In this document: piece after piece, positions 16,251 through 25,440 of the stretch
How the letters are laid out: the number at the start of each line of letters is the position of its first letter
Position numbering within the stretch: position 1 is the stretch's first letter
Source of the DNA: JAKFEW01 sp036675505
GTDB lineage: Bacteria > Cyanobacteriota > Sericytochromatia > S15B-MN24 > JAQBPE01
Assembly: GCA_036675505.1 (NCBI GenBank)
Contig: JAKFEW010000046.1
Coordinates: forward strand, 1-64,000
Reading direction: 5' to 3'
Length of the DNA: 64,000 nucleotides
Translations under genes and position numbers: made by a program
The notes under the pieces: generated by a model
The model's input: the letters and a program-made list of their open reading frames with translations, nothing else
Databases searched by the model: none
Told to the model about the DNA's origin: nothing

Positions 16251-18968
16251 CTAGTTCGCCGTCGCCCAGTGGCCCGGCCGGTTGATCGCCCGCACCGGCG
16301 CCCTGGCCGTCCGCGACGCCGCGGTGCGCGCCGCCTTCGCGAGGCCCGCCCGGCCGAGCCCGGTCGCCTCGGCGAGCGCCAGCAGCTTCTCCTGGGTGTA
16401 CGCCCCCTCGACGACCTGGTTGTAGTAGACGAACTTCTCCGGGCTGAGCCGCATCGCCGTCACCGGGTCGTTGTAGAAGAACCGCGTGAACTCCGCGAAG
16501 TCTTCGACCGGGTCGGTGACGGCGTAGGCCGTCGCCACCTCGTGGCGGGCGCGCACCCGCACGGCCGGGTCCTTGTAGTACCGCGCGTCGCCCACCCAGC
16601 CGTCGGCCAGCGCGCCGTCGGCCTCGTGCCAGCCCGACAGGCTCGACCACTCGGCCACGAGCTTCTTCTCGGCCTCCATCCGCACGGCGAACTTCTTGCC
16701 GGCCGGGCCGCCGAGCTGGATCGCGTGGCCAACCTCGTGGACCACCGTGCCCTCGCCGGCCGACACGCCCGCGACCTCGTCGGCGTTCGGCACCTGGAGC
16801 GCCGTGTCGTACAGCACCACGATGTCCTTGCCGCGCGCGTTGGTCATCGCCTCGCCGAACGTGCCGCCCGGGTAAGCTTCCGCGCCTGGGCGCGCCAGCG
16901 TGGGCGTGGCGGGCCCGGTCGGCCGCAGCAGGCCGGGCGTCATCGAGGTGCCGGGGGCGTCGCCGTCCATGCGCACGAAGGTCGTGCCCCGGACGGCCTT
17001 CGGCAGCTTGCCGCCCACCGCCATACGGTCGAGGCCGTTGTGGAGGTCGACCATGCCCTGGACCGTCCAGTCCTTCACGTACGGGTCGTAACCCCAGCCC
17101 TTGTCCGGGAAGGCGCCCTGCTGGCGGTGGACCTTCACGTCCCACTTCGCTTCGATCAAGGTCGCGAGGCGGTCGAGCGCCGTGCGGGCCTGGCGCGTCG
17201 GGTCGCCCGCCAGCTCGGCGAAGATCTGCTCGCGGACCGGCGCCGGCAGGCGCTCGAGGCTCGCGACGAAGTTCGCTTGCTGCATCGGGCTCATCTCGGC
17301 GCGCAGGTGGGCGGCCAGCGTGCGGTTGTTCAACAGGCCGGCGTCGATGCGCTGGCGCAGGAAGGGCGTGAGCGCCGTCTCGAAGTCGACCAGGCTCGCT
17401 TGTTTGGCGAGCAGGCGCTCGACCGCGGCGGCCCGCTGATCGGTGGGCAGCACGCGCAGCGCGTCGCGCAGCAAGCGGATCTGGACGGCGCGCGCCTCGG
17501 CCGGCGCGAGGTCCGGGAAGGCGGCCCGCAGGGCCTTGTCGCTCACCTCGAGCTCGCCGACCGCACGGGCCGACAGGCCCAGCTGGCGCAGCACCGCGCG
17601 GTTCGCGAGCGTGTTGAGGCGGTGGTAGTCCGTCTCGCCGCGGCCGATCGCCTGGTTCACGGCCTCGATCACCGCGCGGCCGGAGCGCGGCCCTTCGGGC
17701 TCGAGATCGCGCACCAGCGAGAGCAGGGTCTGGTGGTCCGGGCCACCCCTGGCGGGCAGGGTGATCCCCATGTCACCGGCGAGGCGGCGGGTCACGGCCG
17801 CCTCGATCGCGAGCGCGTCCTTGCCGCCGACCTCGGCCGCGACGCGCAGGTAGCGGCCGGTCTGCGAGGTCGCCCAGCCGTCGGTGAAGCGCCGCAGGCG
17901 CTTGAGGTCGGCGGGCGCGAGGGTCTTCGCGAGCTTCGCGAAGTCGCCCGCCGGCACGCCACGCTCCGCCCACAGGTGTCGCTCGGCCGCGATCGCGACC
18001 CCCCGGCCGTCGCGAACGCCCGCGGCCAGGCCCGTGTTCATGCCCTTGACCGCGTCGGCGATGTCGTAGGCGTCGTCCAGGTCCTGGAGGTGGCGGCGCA
18101 TGCCGGCGAGGTCCGCCGCGGCGACGTCCTTCGCGCCCTTCACACCATGGGCCTCGAGGACGTGCAGGTGGACCCGGCGGCGCACCTCCTGGACGTATTC
18201 GAGGCGCAAGTCCCGGCCGGCCGCGGCGCGGAGCTGGCCCTCGAACTTCGCGCGGGTGAGGCCGGGCGTCTCGGTGCGTCGGGCCGCGAAGAGCTCGTCC
18301 TTGACCGACGCGCGCACGTCGGCCACCATCTTCGCGCCGGCCGCGCGGTCGTTGCGGATGCCTGAATAGTCCAGGGTGTCGGGATCCACGTCGGCGCCGC
18401 CCTTGCGCACGCGGCTGGTCTGCTTGGCGCCGCGCTCGGTGGAGAAGCCGGCGGCCTCAGGCGGCTCGGCCGGGCCGCGCAGCTTCGCGATCCCCCAGCG
18501 CGCCACCTTGCTGCCGGCCCACCAGGCGGCCATCGTCGCGCCCGTGTGCACGACCTGGCGCGAGGCCTCGTCGGCCGTGGCGTCGAGCTCGGCCGCCGAG
18601 CGCGCCCGCGCGAAGCGGATCGTGGGCAGCACGGCGATCGAGGCCGTCATGGCCCAGCCGACCACGCGCATGGCCCGCGGGAACACCACGCCGAGGCCGA
18701 TCATCCCGACCATCATCGCGACAGGCTTGAGCGCGGCCAGCGGGTCGGCCTGCCAGGCGGCCCAGGCGGTCTTCGCCGATTTCACCGGGTGGACCACGGC
18801 CGAGGCGGTCTTGCCGGCCAGCTCGAGGGCGTCGCCGGGCATCTGGGCGATCGCCTTGCCCCAGCCGGCAGCGACCTTGCCCGCGGCGCTCCGGCGGGCG
18901 AACGCCGGGTCGACGACCCGCGGCGCGGGGCGGCGGGTGGCGAGCAGGCGATCGGGCGTGATGGGCAA
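16251..18968 (-). CDS. Very large HExxH (gluzincin-like) protein of unknown function
   Basis: 905 residues from TTG 18968, with GGAGGAG five bases upstream. A hydrophobic region at about 80-118 gives one or two membrane segments. The middle (190-600) is helical, basic and repeat-poor. The C-terminal part holds a zinc-site motif GTVVHEVGHAIQLGG (HEVGH 744-748) and, about 75 residues on, DPVEDFAEFTRFFYND (Glu822/Glu826), a layout like gluzincins of the anthrax lethal factor-like fold. It could be a polymorphic-toxin-like effector or a peptidoglycan/protein-processing enzyme; the sequence does not decide. TTAAC elements (19031-19035, 19051-19058) lie upstream. Confidence 0.85.
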   Translation of the reverse strand: MPITPDRLLATRRPAPRVVDPAFARRSAAGKVAAGWGKAIAQMPGDALELAGKTASAVVHPVKSAKTAWAAWQADPLAALKPVAMMVGMIGLGVVFPRAMRVVGWAMTASIAVLPTIRFARARSAAELDATADEASRQVVHTGATMAAWWAGSKVARWGIAKLRGPAEPPEAAGFSTERGAKQTSRVRKGGADVDPDTLDYSGIRNDRAAGAKMVADVRASVKDELFAARRTETPGLTRAKFEGQLRAAAGRDLRLEYVQEVRRRVHLHVLEAHGVKGAKDVAAADLAGMRRHLQDLDDAYDIADAVKGMNTGLAAGVRDGRGVAIAAERHLWAERGVPAGDFAKLAKTLAPADLKRLRRFTDGWATSQTGRYLRVAAEVGGKDALAIEAAVTRRLAGDMGITLPARGGPDHQTLLSLVRDLEPEGPRSGRAVIEAVNQAIGRGETDYHRLNTLANRAVLRQLGLSARAVGELEVSDKALRAAFPDLAPAEARAVQIRLLRDALRVLPTDQRAAAVERLLAKQASLVDFETALTPFLRQRIDAGLLNNRTLAAHLRAEMSPMQQANFVASLERLPAPVREQIFAELAGDPTRQARTALDRLATLIEAKWDVKVHRQQGAFPDKGWGYDPYVKDWTVQGMVDLHNGLDRMAVGGKLPKAVRGTTFVRMDGDAPGTSMTPGLLRPTGPATPTLARPGAEAYPGGTFGEAMTNARGKDIVVLYDTALQVPNADEVAGVSAGEGTVVHEVGHAIQLGGPAGKKFAVRMEAEKKLVAEWSSLSGWHEADGALADGWVGDARYYKDPAVRVRARHEVATAYAVTDPVEDFAEFTRFFYNDPVTAMRLSPEKFVYYNQVVEGAYTQEKLLALAEATGLGRAGLAKAARTAASRTARAPVRAINRPGHWATAN

Positions 18969-19062
18969 GACAACTCCTCCTCCGGGAGGGGTTATCGCGC
19001 AATGGGGTGGTGGAGCGGGTAAATGGGGCGTTAACGACGCGCGGGCGCCAGGTTAAAACTTT

Positions 19063-20625
19063 TCAGCCGCGCGGCCAGTGCTTGAGGAACTTGCCGAGCG
19101 CGCCGAGCCTGACGTCCAGGCTCGGGCCGTGCAGCAAATCGATCCCCGCCTCGAAGAACGCCACAGCGCCCGGCCAGGTGGGGTACCACCAGGGCGGCAC
19201 CTTGCCGTGCCGCTGCACGTCGACGAGCTTGGCGTCCACCATCTCCATCAGGCCGGCCTCGCCGCCGATCTTGCCGATGCCGCTCTCCTTGAAGCCGCCG
19301 CGCGGCGTGAGCGGGTTGCCGTAGCTCGCGATGCCCGTGTTGACCCAGACCGAGCCCGCCTTGAGCTCGCGGGCGAGCCGCTCGCCGCGGGCCAGGTCGC
19401 GCGTCCAGACGGTGGCCGAGAGGCCGAAGGGCGAGTCGTTCGCCCGGGCCACCATCTCGGCCTCGTCCTGCACGACCACGATCGGCAGGAGCGGGCCGAA
19501 GGTCTCGTCCTGCATCACCAGCATCTGGTCGGTCACGCCGGTGAGCACGGTGGGCGCGTAGAACCGGCCGGGGCCCTCGAGGCGCTTGCCGCCGGTGCGA
19601 ACCACGGCCCCCCTGGCGATGGCGTCGGCCACCTGCGCCTCGATGCGGGCGAGCTGCGCGTCGCTGATGATCGGGCCGATCTCCGAGCGCGGGTCGAGCC
19701 CATTGCCGACGCGCAGCGCCTCGACCCGCGCCACGAGCTTCGCGACGAAGGCCTCGGCGACCGCCGCGTGCACGTAGACCCGCTCGGCCGAGGCGCAGAC
19801 CTGGCCGGCGTTCACGAGGCCGGCCCAGGTGATGCCGCGGGCCGCGAAGTCGAGGTCGACGTCGGGCAGCACGAGCGCGGGATCCTTGCCCCCGAGCTCG
19901 AGCGTGGTGGGGACCAGGCGCTCCATGGCGGCGATCGCCACCCGCTTGCCGGTCGCCACGCTGCCGGTGAAGCACACCCGATCCACCGGGGCCGCGGTGA
20001 GCGCGGCGCCGGTGTGACCGTCGCCGGTCACCACCTGCATGACGCCTGGCGGCAGGCCGGCCTCACGCGCCAGCTCGCCGAGCAGCTTGCCCGTGAGCGG
20101 CGTCAGCTCGGACGGCTTGAGCACGGCCGCGTTGCCGGCCGCGAGCGCCGCCGCGAGCTCGGCCATCGCGAGCAGGATCGGGTAGTTCCAGGGCGAGATC
20201 ACCGCGATCACGCCCTTCGGATCGTAGGCCATGAAGGTGCGCTGGCTCGCCATCAGCGGATTCCAGACCCGGATCGGCCGATCGGCGAGCAGGCGCCCCG
20301 AATGCTTCGCGTAGTAAGCCAGGAACTCCGCGGCCGCGAGCACCTCGGTGAGCGACTCGGCGAGCGGCTTGCCGTTCTCGCGGGTGAGCAGCCGCGCCAC
20401 CTCGTCCTTGCGGCGCACGAAGGCGTCGCGCCAGGCGATCAGGTGGCGCGCGCGACCGGCATGGCCGATGGCTTTCCAGCCGGGGAACGCCTCGCGGGCC
20501 GCGGCCACGGCCGCGCCGACCTGCTCGACGCCCATGTTGGGCACGCTGCCGAGTCTTTCGCCCGTCGCCGGCTCAAAGGATGTCAGCTCGGGCGACCGGG
20601 CGACTTCGCGATCCAGCTCTTGCAT
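19063..20625 (-). CDS. NAD(P)-dependent aldehyde dehydrogenase
   Basis: 520 residues from ATG 20625 (AGGAGG six bases upstream; the GTG two codons earlier overlaps the Shine-Dalgarno). Typical ALDH: NAD-binding ISPWNYP and FTGSVATGK, general base Glu in LELGGKDP, nucleophile Cys in GQVCASAERVYV, and ETFGPLLP near the end. No signal peptide, so cytosolic. A C-terminal extension of about 40 residues (HGKVPPWWYPTW onward) goes beyond bacterial BADH-type enzymes and resembles longer ALDH3/succinate-semialdehyde relatives. Substrate unknown. Stands alone; divergent from mfd. Confidence 0.92.
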   Translation of the reverse strand: MQELDREVARSPELTSFEPATGERLGSVPNMGVEQVGAAVAAAREAFPGWKAIGHAGRARHLIAWRDAFVRRKDEVARLLTRENGKPLAESLTEVLAAAEFLAYYAKHSGRLLADRPIRVWNPLMASQRTFMAYDPKGVIAVISPWNYPILLAMAELAAALAAGNAAVLKPSELTPLTGKLLGELAREAGLPPGVMQVVTGDGHTGAALTAAPVDRVCFTGSVATGKRVAIAAMERLVPTTLELGGKDPALVLPDVDLDFAARGITWAGLVNAGQVCASAERVYVHAAVAEAFVAKLVARVEALRVGNGLDPRSEIGPIISDAQLARIEAQVADAIARGAVVRTGGKRLEGPGRFYAPTVLTGVTDQMLVMQDETFGPLLPIVVVQDEAEMVARANDSPFGLSATVWTRDLARGERLARELKAGSVWVNTGIASYGNPLTPRGGFKESGIGKIGGEAGLMEMVDAKLVDVQRHGKVPPWWYPTWPGAVAFFEAGIDLLHGPSLDVRLGALGKFLKHWPRG

Positions 20626-20731
20626 GACCACCTCCTCGGCAGGCCCAGTTTATCACGCGAACAGGCGCTCGGTGCGCATCGCAGCCGCGCCGGAAATGCT
20701 AACATGGCGGTTTCGCAAAGGACCCATCGCC

Positions 20732-23700
20732 ATGACCTTGAAGTACCTGCCCGCCTGGCTCGACCTCGCCGGCATCCCCGCCCGCCTCGCCCACCTGTTC
20801 GCCGAGCACCAGCGCCCGATCACCGTGAGCGGCGTCGCGACGCCCGCGCGGCCTTTCGTGGCCGCGGCCGTCGCGCCGAAGCTGCCCGGCGGCATCGTCG
20901 TCGCCCGCGACAGCGAGTCCGCGCGCCGCTGGCTCGCGGAGCTCGAGGGCTTCGGCATCGACGACGCCTGGCTGTTCCCGGCGATCGAGACCTCGCCCTA
21001 TGAAGGCGTCTCGCCGGACGACGAGCTGCTCGCGCAGCGCCAGGCCGCGCTCGCGTCGCTGGTCACGGGCGAGGCGACGTGGATCGTCACGACCCACAAG
21101 GGACTCGGGCTGCGCCTCCCCCGCCCGGCGGACTGGGGCGGTGCGATGCGCCGGCTCGCCGTCGGTGAGGCGATCGAGCCGACCACGCTGATCGGCCACC
21201 TCGTGCGGCTCGGCTACCGACCCGCCGCCCAGGTCTCCGAGCGCGGCGAGTTCTCGCGGCGCGGCGGCATCGTCGACGTCTTCCCGCCGCACGCGGATCA
21301 GCCGGTGCGCATCGAGTGGTTCGGCGACGAGGTCGAGCGCATGCGCGCCTTCGACGTCGAGACCCAGCGCTCGGACGAGGCCGTCCAGGCGCTCCAGCTC
21401 TTCCCCACCCGCGCGCTGGTGCTGCCCGAGACGGGCTGGCCCGCGATCGAGGCGCGGATCCGCCAGGCCTTCACCGCCGCCCAGAAGAAGCTCGACTTCG
21501 TGGCCGGCCGGCTCAAGTCCAGGACCGAGCAAGACATCCAGCGCTTCGCGGCCTTCGGCTACTTCGAAGGCTGCGAGACGTACGCGCCCTTCATCTATCC
21601 CACCATGGGCACCCTGCTCGACTACCTGCCGGCGGGCGCCGCGGTGGTCTGGGACGACCGCGAGCACCTGCTCGGCGACCTCGGCAAGTGGGCGCGCGGG
21701 CTCGACGAGTCTTACGCGAAGGGCCTCAAGGAAGGCACCATGCTGCCCTTGCCCTATCCGCTCCACATCGGCCCCGATGAGCTTCCCGGGCCGCGCACGG
21801 ACCTCGTGCAGCTCGATTTCACGGCGCGCACCGACGGCGACCTGAGCATCGAGGCGCCGGCGGCCACGCGCTTCCACAGCGACTTCGACCAGATCGCGAT
21901 CCGCATCAACGAGTGGCAGCACGCCGGCGAGCGCGTCGTGATCGTCACCCAGCAGCCGCAGCGCGCCTTCGCCATCCTCGACGAGCGCGGCGTGAACGCG
22001 GCGCTCGCCACGCCGCCCGAAGACCCGACCGGCGAGGTGGGTGGGGTCTGGGTCGTGCGCGAGGGGCTGCTCGAGGGCTTCCGCTCCGCATCGCTGCGCC
22101 TGATCGTCCTCACCGACCTCGAGCTGTTCGGCCAGCAGCGCCGGGCGAGCAACAAGCACGTCAAGAAGTTCTCCTACCAGGGCGCCTCCTTCGCCTCGGC
22201 CGCCGAGATCAAGCCGGGCGACTTCGTCGTGCACGCCAAGCACGGCATCGGCCGCTACACCGGCCTCACGCGCCTCGCGATCGACAACCAGGAGCGCGAG
22301 TACCTCGGCCTGGTTTACCACAACGAGGACAAGCTCTTCGTGCCGGTCGACCAGATCGGCCTGCTGCACCGCTACCGCGCGAGCGGCGAGGGCACAGCGC
22401 CCAAGCTCCACAAGATGGGCGGCATCGAGTGGGACAACGCCAAGAAGCGGGTCAAGAAGGGCCTCAAGGAGCTCGCCGAGGATCTGGTCAAGCTCTACGC
22501 GGAGCGCGCCAAGCTCGAGGGCTACGCCTTCCCGCCCGACACCATCTGGCAGCGCGAGATGGAGGAGGCGTTCCCCTACACCGAGACGATCGACCAGATG
22601 AAGGCGATCGAGGAGACCAAGCGCGACATGGAGCGCGAACGGCCGATGGATCGGCTGGTCTGCGGCGACGTCGGCTTCGGCAAGACCGAGGTCGCGCTCC
22701 GCGCGGCCTTCAAGTCGATCATGGCCGGCAAGCAGGTGGCCGTGCTCGCGCCCACCACGGTGCTCGCCCAGCAGCACTACCACGTCTTCCGCGAGCGGTT
22801 CGCGCCCTACCCGGTGCGGGTCGGCTTGCTGTCGCGCTTCCGAACGGCCAAGGAGCAGCGCGAGGTCGTCGCCAAGCTCAAGACCGGCGAGATCGACGTC
22901 GTGATCGGCACGCACCGCGTGCTCGGCAAGGACCTCGGCTTCAAGGACCTCGGCCTGGTCGTGATCGACGAGGAGCACCGCTTCGGCGTGGCCAACAAGG
23001 AGCGCCTCAAGCAGGTGAAGCGCCTGGTCGACGTGCTCACGATGAGCGCCACGCCGATCCCGCGCACGCTCTACATGGCGCTCTCGGGCGCCCGCGACAT
23101 GAGCCTGATCGCGACGCCGCCCAAGAACCGCCAGCCCGTGCGCACCTCCGTCGGCCCTTACGACCCGGACGCGGTCCGCACGGCGATCCTGCACGAGCTC
23201 GAGCGCGGCGGCCAGATCTTCTTCCTGCACAACCGCGTCGAGTCGATCGGCCGCATCGCGGTCGAGCTCGAGCAGCTCGTGCCCGAGGCGAAGGTGCGCG
23301 TGGCCCATGGCCAGATGAACGAAGACGACCTCGAGGACATCATGCTGGCCTTCAAGGACGGCGAGTTCGACATCCTGCTCTGCACCACGATCATCGAGAG
23401 CGGCCTCGACATCCCGCGCGCCAACACGATGGTCATCGACGACGCCGACAAGCTCGGCCTCGCGCAGCTCTACCAGCTGCGAGGCCGCGTCGGCCGCTCG
23501 GAGACCAAGGCCTATTGCTACTGCTTCTACACCGCCGGCAAGCAGCTCACCGACGACGCGCGCGACCGCTTGAAGGCGATCCAGCAATTCACGGCGCTGG
23601 GCTCGGGCTACCAGATCGCCCTGCGCGACCTCGAGATCCGCGGCGTCGGCAACCTGCTCGGGCCCGAGCAGCACGGCCACATGATTTCGGTCGGCTTCGA

Positions 23701-24214
23701 CCTCTACTCGCGCCTGCTCGAGGAGGCGATCGAGGAGGCCCAGGGGCACGAGGTGGCGCCGGCCGCCGAGGCCACCACGGTCGACCTGCACGTCTCGGCC
23801 TTCATCCCGGACGACTGGCTCGGCGAGGGCGGCGACAAGATGGCGCAGTACCGCAGGCTGGCCGGCATCACGTCGGAGCGCGAGCTCGAGATCCTCGCGG
23901 CGGAGTGGAAGGACCGCTTCGGCCCGGCGCCCACCTCCGTGCGCAACTTGCTGCGCGTGGTGAAGGTCAAGATCCAGGCCACCGAGCTCGGCATCGCGGC
24001 GATCCGCTCGGACACGAAGTTCATCCGCGTGCAGGGCGCCATTCCGCCGTCGGCCTTCTACAAGGCGCAGGCCGCGGACAAGGGGCTCGTGAACTGGAAG
24101 TTCACGCCCGCCGAGCTCCAGCTCGATCGCACGCGCCTGTTGCCGGAAGACCAGCTCAACGCCCTCGAGCGATTGCTCAAGCCCCTCGCCGCTGGTATGC
24201 TGGCGGCGACTTGA
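20732..24214 (+). CDS. mfd: Transcription-repair coupling factor Mfd
   Basis: 1160 residues, close to the usual length (about 1150). It removes stalled RNA polymerase and recruits UvrA. Visible parts: UvrB-homology N-terminus, RNA polymerase-interacting domain (KPGDFVVHAKHGIGRYTGL), RecG-like motor with GDVGFGKTEVALRAAF (Walker A near residue 645), DEEHRFGV, SATPIPRTLYMALSGARDMS and RGRVGRS, then the TRCF C-terminal domain. Start MTLKYLPAW at 20732 follows AAAGGA; in-frame codons further upstream run antisense to the aldehyde dehydrogenase and were rejected. Followed 16 bases later by the PPIase, so an operon is likely. Confidence 0.96.
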   Translation: MTLKYLPAWLDLAGIPARLAHLFAEHQRPITVSGVATPARPFVAAAVAPKLPGGIVVARDSESARRWLAELEGFGIDDAWLFPAIETSPYEGVSPDDELLAQRQAALASLVTGEATWIVTTHKGLGLRLPRPADWGGAMRRLAVGEAIEPTTLIGHLVRLGYRPAAQVSERGEFSRRGGIVDVFPPHADQPVRIEWFGDEVERMRAFDVETQRSDEAVQALQLFPTRALVLPETGWPAIEARIRQAFTAAQKKLDFVAGRLKSRTEQDIQRFAAFGYFEGCETYAPFIYPTMGTLLDYLPAGAAVVWDDREHLLGDLGKWARGLDESYAKGLKEGTMLPLPYPLHIGPDELPGPRTDLVQLDFTARTDGDLSIEAPAATRFHSDFDQIAIRINEWQHAGERVVIVTQQPQRAFAILDERGVNAALATPPEDPTGEVGGVWVVREGLLEGFRSASLRLIVLTDLELFGQQRRASNKHVKKFSYQGASFASAAEIKPGDFVVHAKHGIGRYTGLTRLAIDNQEREYLGLVYHNEDKLFVPVDQIGLLHRYRASGEGTAPKLHKMGGIEWDNAKKRVKKGLKELAEDLVKLYAERAKLEGYAFPPDTIWQREMEEAFPYTETIDQMKAIEETKRDMERERPMDRLVCGDVGFGKTEVALRAAFKSIMAGKQVAVLAPTTVLAQQHYHVFRERFAPYPVRVGLLSRFRTAKEQREVVAKLKTGEIDVVIGTHRVLGKDLGFKDLGLVVIDEEHRFGVANKERLKQVKRLVDVLTMSATPIPRTLYMALSGARDMSLIATPPKNRQPVRTSVGPYDPDAVRTAILHELERGGQIFFLHNRVESIGRIAVELEQLVPEAKVRVAHGQMNEDDLEDIMLAFKDGEFDILLCTTIIESGLDIPRANTMVIDDADKLGLAQLYQLRGRVGRSETKAYCYCFYTAGKQLTDDARDRLKAIQQFTALGSGYQIALRDLEIRGVGNLLGPEQHGHMISVGFDLYSRLLEEAIEEAQGHEVAPAAEATTVDLHVSAFIPDDWLGEGGDKMAQYRRLAGITSERELEILAAEWKDRFGPAPTSVRNLLRVVKVKIQATELGIAAIRSDTKFIRVQGAIPPSAFYKAQAADKGLVNWKFTPAELQLDRTRLLPEDQLNALERLLKPLAAGMLAAT

Positions 24215-24230
24215 TCACCCGGAGGAACGC

Positions 24231-25412
24231 GTGGAAGAGCCCAACAAGCCCGAGTCGAGCGACGAGCCGATCAACGAGTCGATCAACGAGCCGATCAACG
24301 AGGTCGTGAGCGATGAGACGTCGGCGCCGGTCGAAACGCCCGAGGAGCCGGAGGCGCCGGTCGATCCTGTCGCGGCGCGCAAGCGGGCGATCGTCGGGCT
24401 GATCGCGGCGATCGCCATCGGCGCCGCCGCCACCGCCATCGCCTACTACGCCGAGGCCTACACCGGGCATGTGGCCAAGGTCGACGGCGCCCGCATCTCG
24501 AAGGCCGAGTACGAGCAGCAGCTCCTGATGACCAAGCGGTCCTACGCCCAGCGCTTCAACGTGGACTTCGCCTCCGCGCAGGGCCGCCAGATGGAGAATG
24601 ACCTCCGGACCGGCCTCATCAACCAGCTGGTCGAGCGCGAGATCATCCGCTCGGAGGCCAGGCGTCGCGCCATCAGCGTGCCGGACGCCGCGGTCGCGGC
24701 CAAGATCGCGGAAATCAAGAAGGGCTTCAAGTCCGAGGCCGAGTTCCAGGACCGGCTCAAGGGCAACGGCATCGACCAGGCCGGCTTCGAACGCCAGGTC
24801 CGCGACATGGTCGAGGTCGAGCAGGTCGTCAGCGCGATCACCGCCGACGCCAAGGTCACGGACGACGAAGTGAAGCGCTACTACGACCAGAACCGCAAGA
24901 TGTACGACCGGCCGCAGGAAGTGCGCGCCCGCCACGTCCTCGTGAAGGACGAGATCACGGCCAAACTGGTCCAGCAGAAAGTGAAGGGCGGCGGCGACTT
25001 CGCGGCGATCGCGCGGGAGTACTCCGAGGATCCCGGCAGCAAGAACGACGGCGGCGACCTCGGCTACTTCGGCCGCGGCAAGATGGTCAAGGAATTCGAG
25101 GATGCGGCGTTCACGACCCCGCCCGGCCAGCTCTCCCCGCTCGTCAAGACGAAGTTCGGCTGGCACCTGCTCAAGGTGGAAGACCGCAAGGCGCCGCGCA
25201 CGCAGCCGTTCTCGGAGGTGAAGGACGAGATCCGCGAGAACCTCGCCTCCGAGCGCCGCCGCGCCGCATTTAGCCAGTGGTTGGCGAAGCGCAAGGCCGA
25301 CGTGCGGGTCGAATACAAGCCTGGCTACGCCCCCGCCGCGCCCCCGCCGGGCGGCAGCCAGGGCGGCGACGACGGCCATGGCCACGGGGCCGACGACGGC
25401 CACGGCCACTAG
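24231..25412 (+). CDS. Membrane-anchored SurA/PpiC-type parvulin peptidyl-prolyl isomerase
   Basis: 393 residues from GTG 24231 (GGAGG five bases upstream). The N-terminus is acidic and cytoplasmic with an imperfect EPINESINEPINE repeat. A single transmembrane helix (about 53-73) anchors an outside SurA-N-like helical region (80-225) and a parvulin domain (about 231-320: RARHVLVKDE, DLGYFGRGKMVKEFEDAAF, TKFGWHLLKVEDR). The tail is Pro/Gly then His-rich (GHGHGADDGHGH), a possible metal-binding end. It probably assists folding of secreted or outer-membrane proteins. Co-directional with mfd and mazG, with gaps of 16 and 28 bases. Confidence 0.9.
   Translation: MEEPNKPESSDEPINESINEPINEVVSDETSAPVETPEEPEAPVDPVAARKRAIVGLIAAIAIGAAATAIAYYAEAYTGHVAKVDGARISKAEYEQQLLMTKRSYAQRFNVDFASAQGRQMENDLRTGLINQLVEREIIRSEARRRAISVPDAAVAAKIAEIKKGFKSEAEFQDRLKGNGIDQAGFERQVRDMVEVEQVVSAITADAKVTDDEVKRYYDQNRKMYDRPQEVRARHVLVKDEITAKLVQQKVKGGGDFAAIAREYSEDPGSKNDGGDLGYFGRGKMVKEFEDAAFTTPPGQLSPLVKTKFGWHLLKVEDRKAPRTQPFSEVKDEIRENLASERRRAAFSQWLAKRKADVRVEYKPGYAPAAPPPGGSQGGDDGHGHGADDGHGH
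24264..24299 (+). repeat. Three tandem 12-bp units within the PPIase N-terminus
   Basis: GAGCCGATCAAC, GAGTCGATCAAC, GAGCCGATCAAC follow each other without gap and encode the EPIN/ESIN repeat. In-frame repeats like this can change copy number by slippage without breaking the gene. Confidence 0.8.
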
Positions 25413-25440
25413 GCATCCACCCCGGACCGGAGGCGACGCT

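Noticed and set aside
20699..23791. 1030-codon minus-strand frame opposite mfd
   Set aside because: Same antisense effect; mfd is complete on the plus strand with all its motifs.
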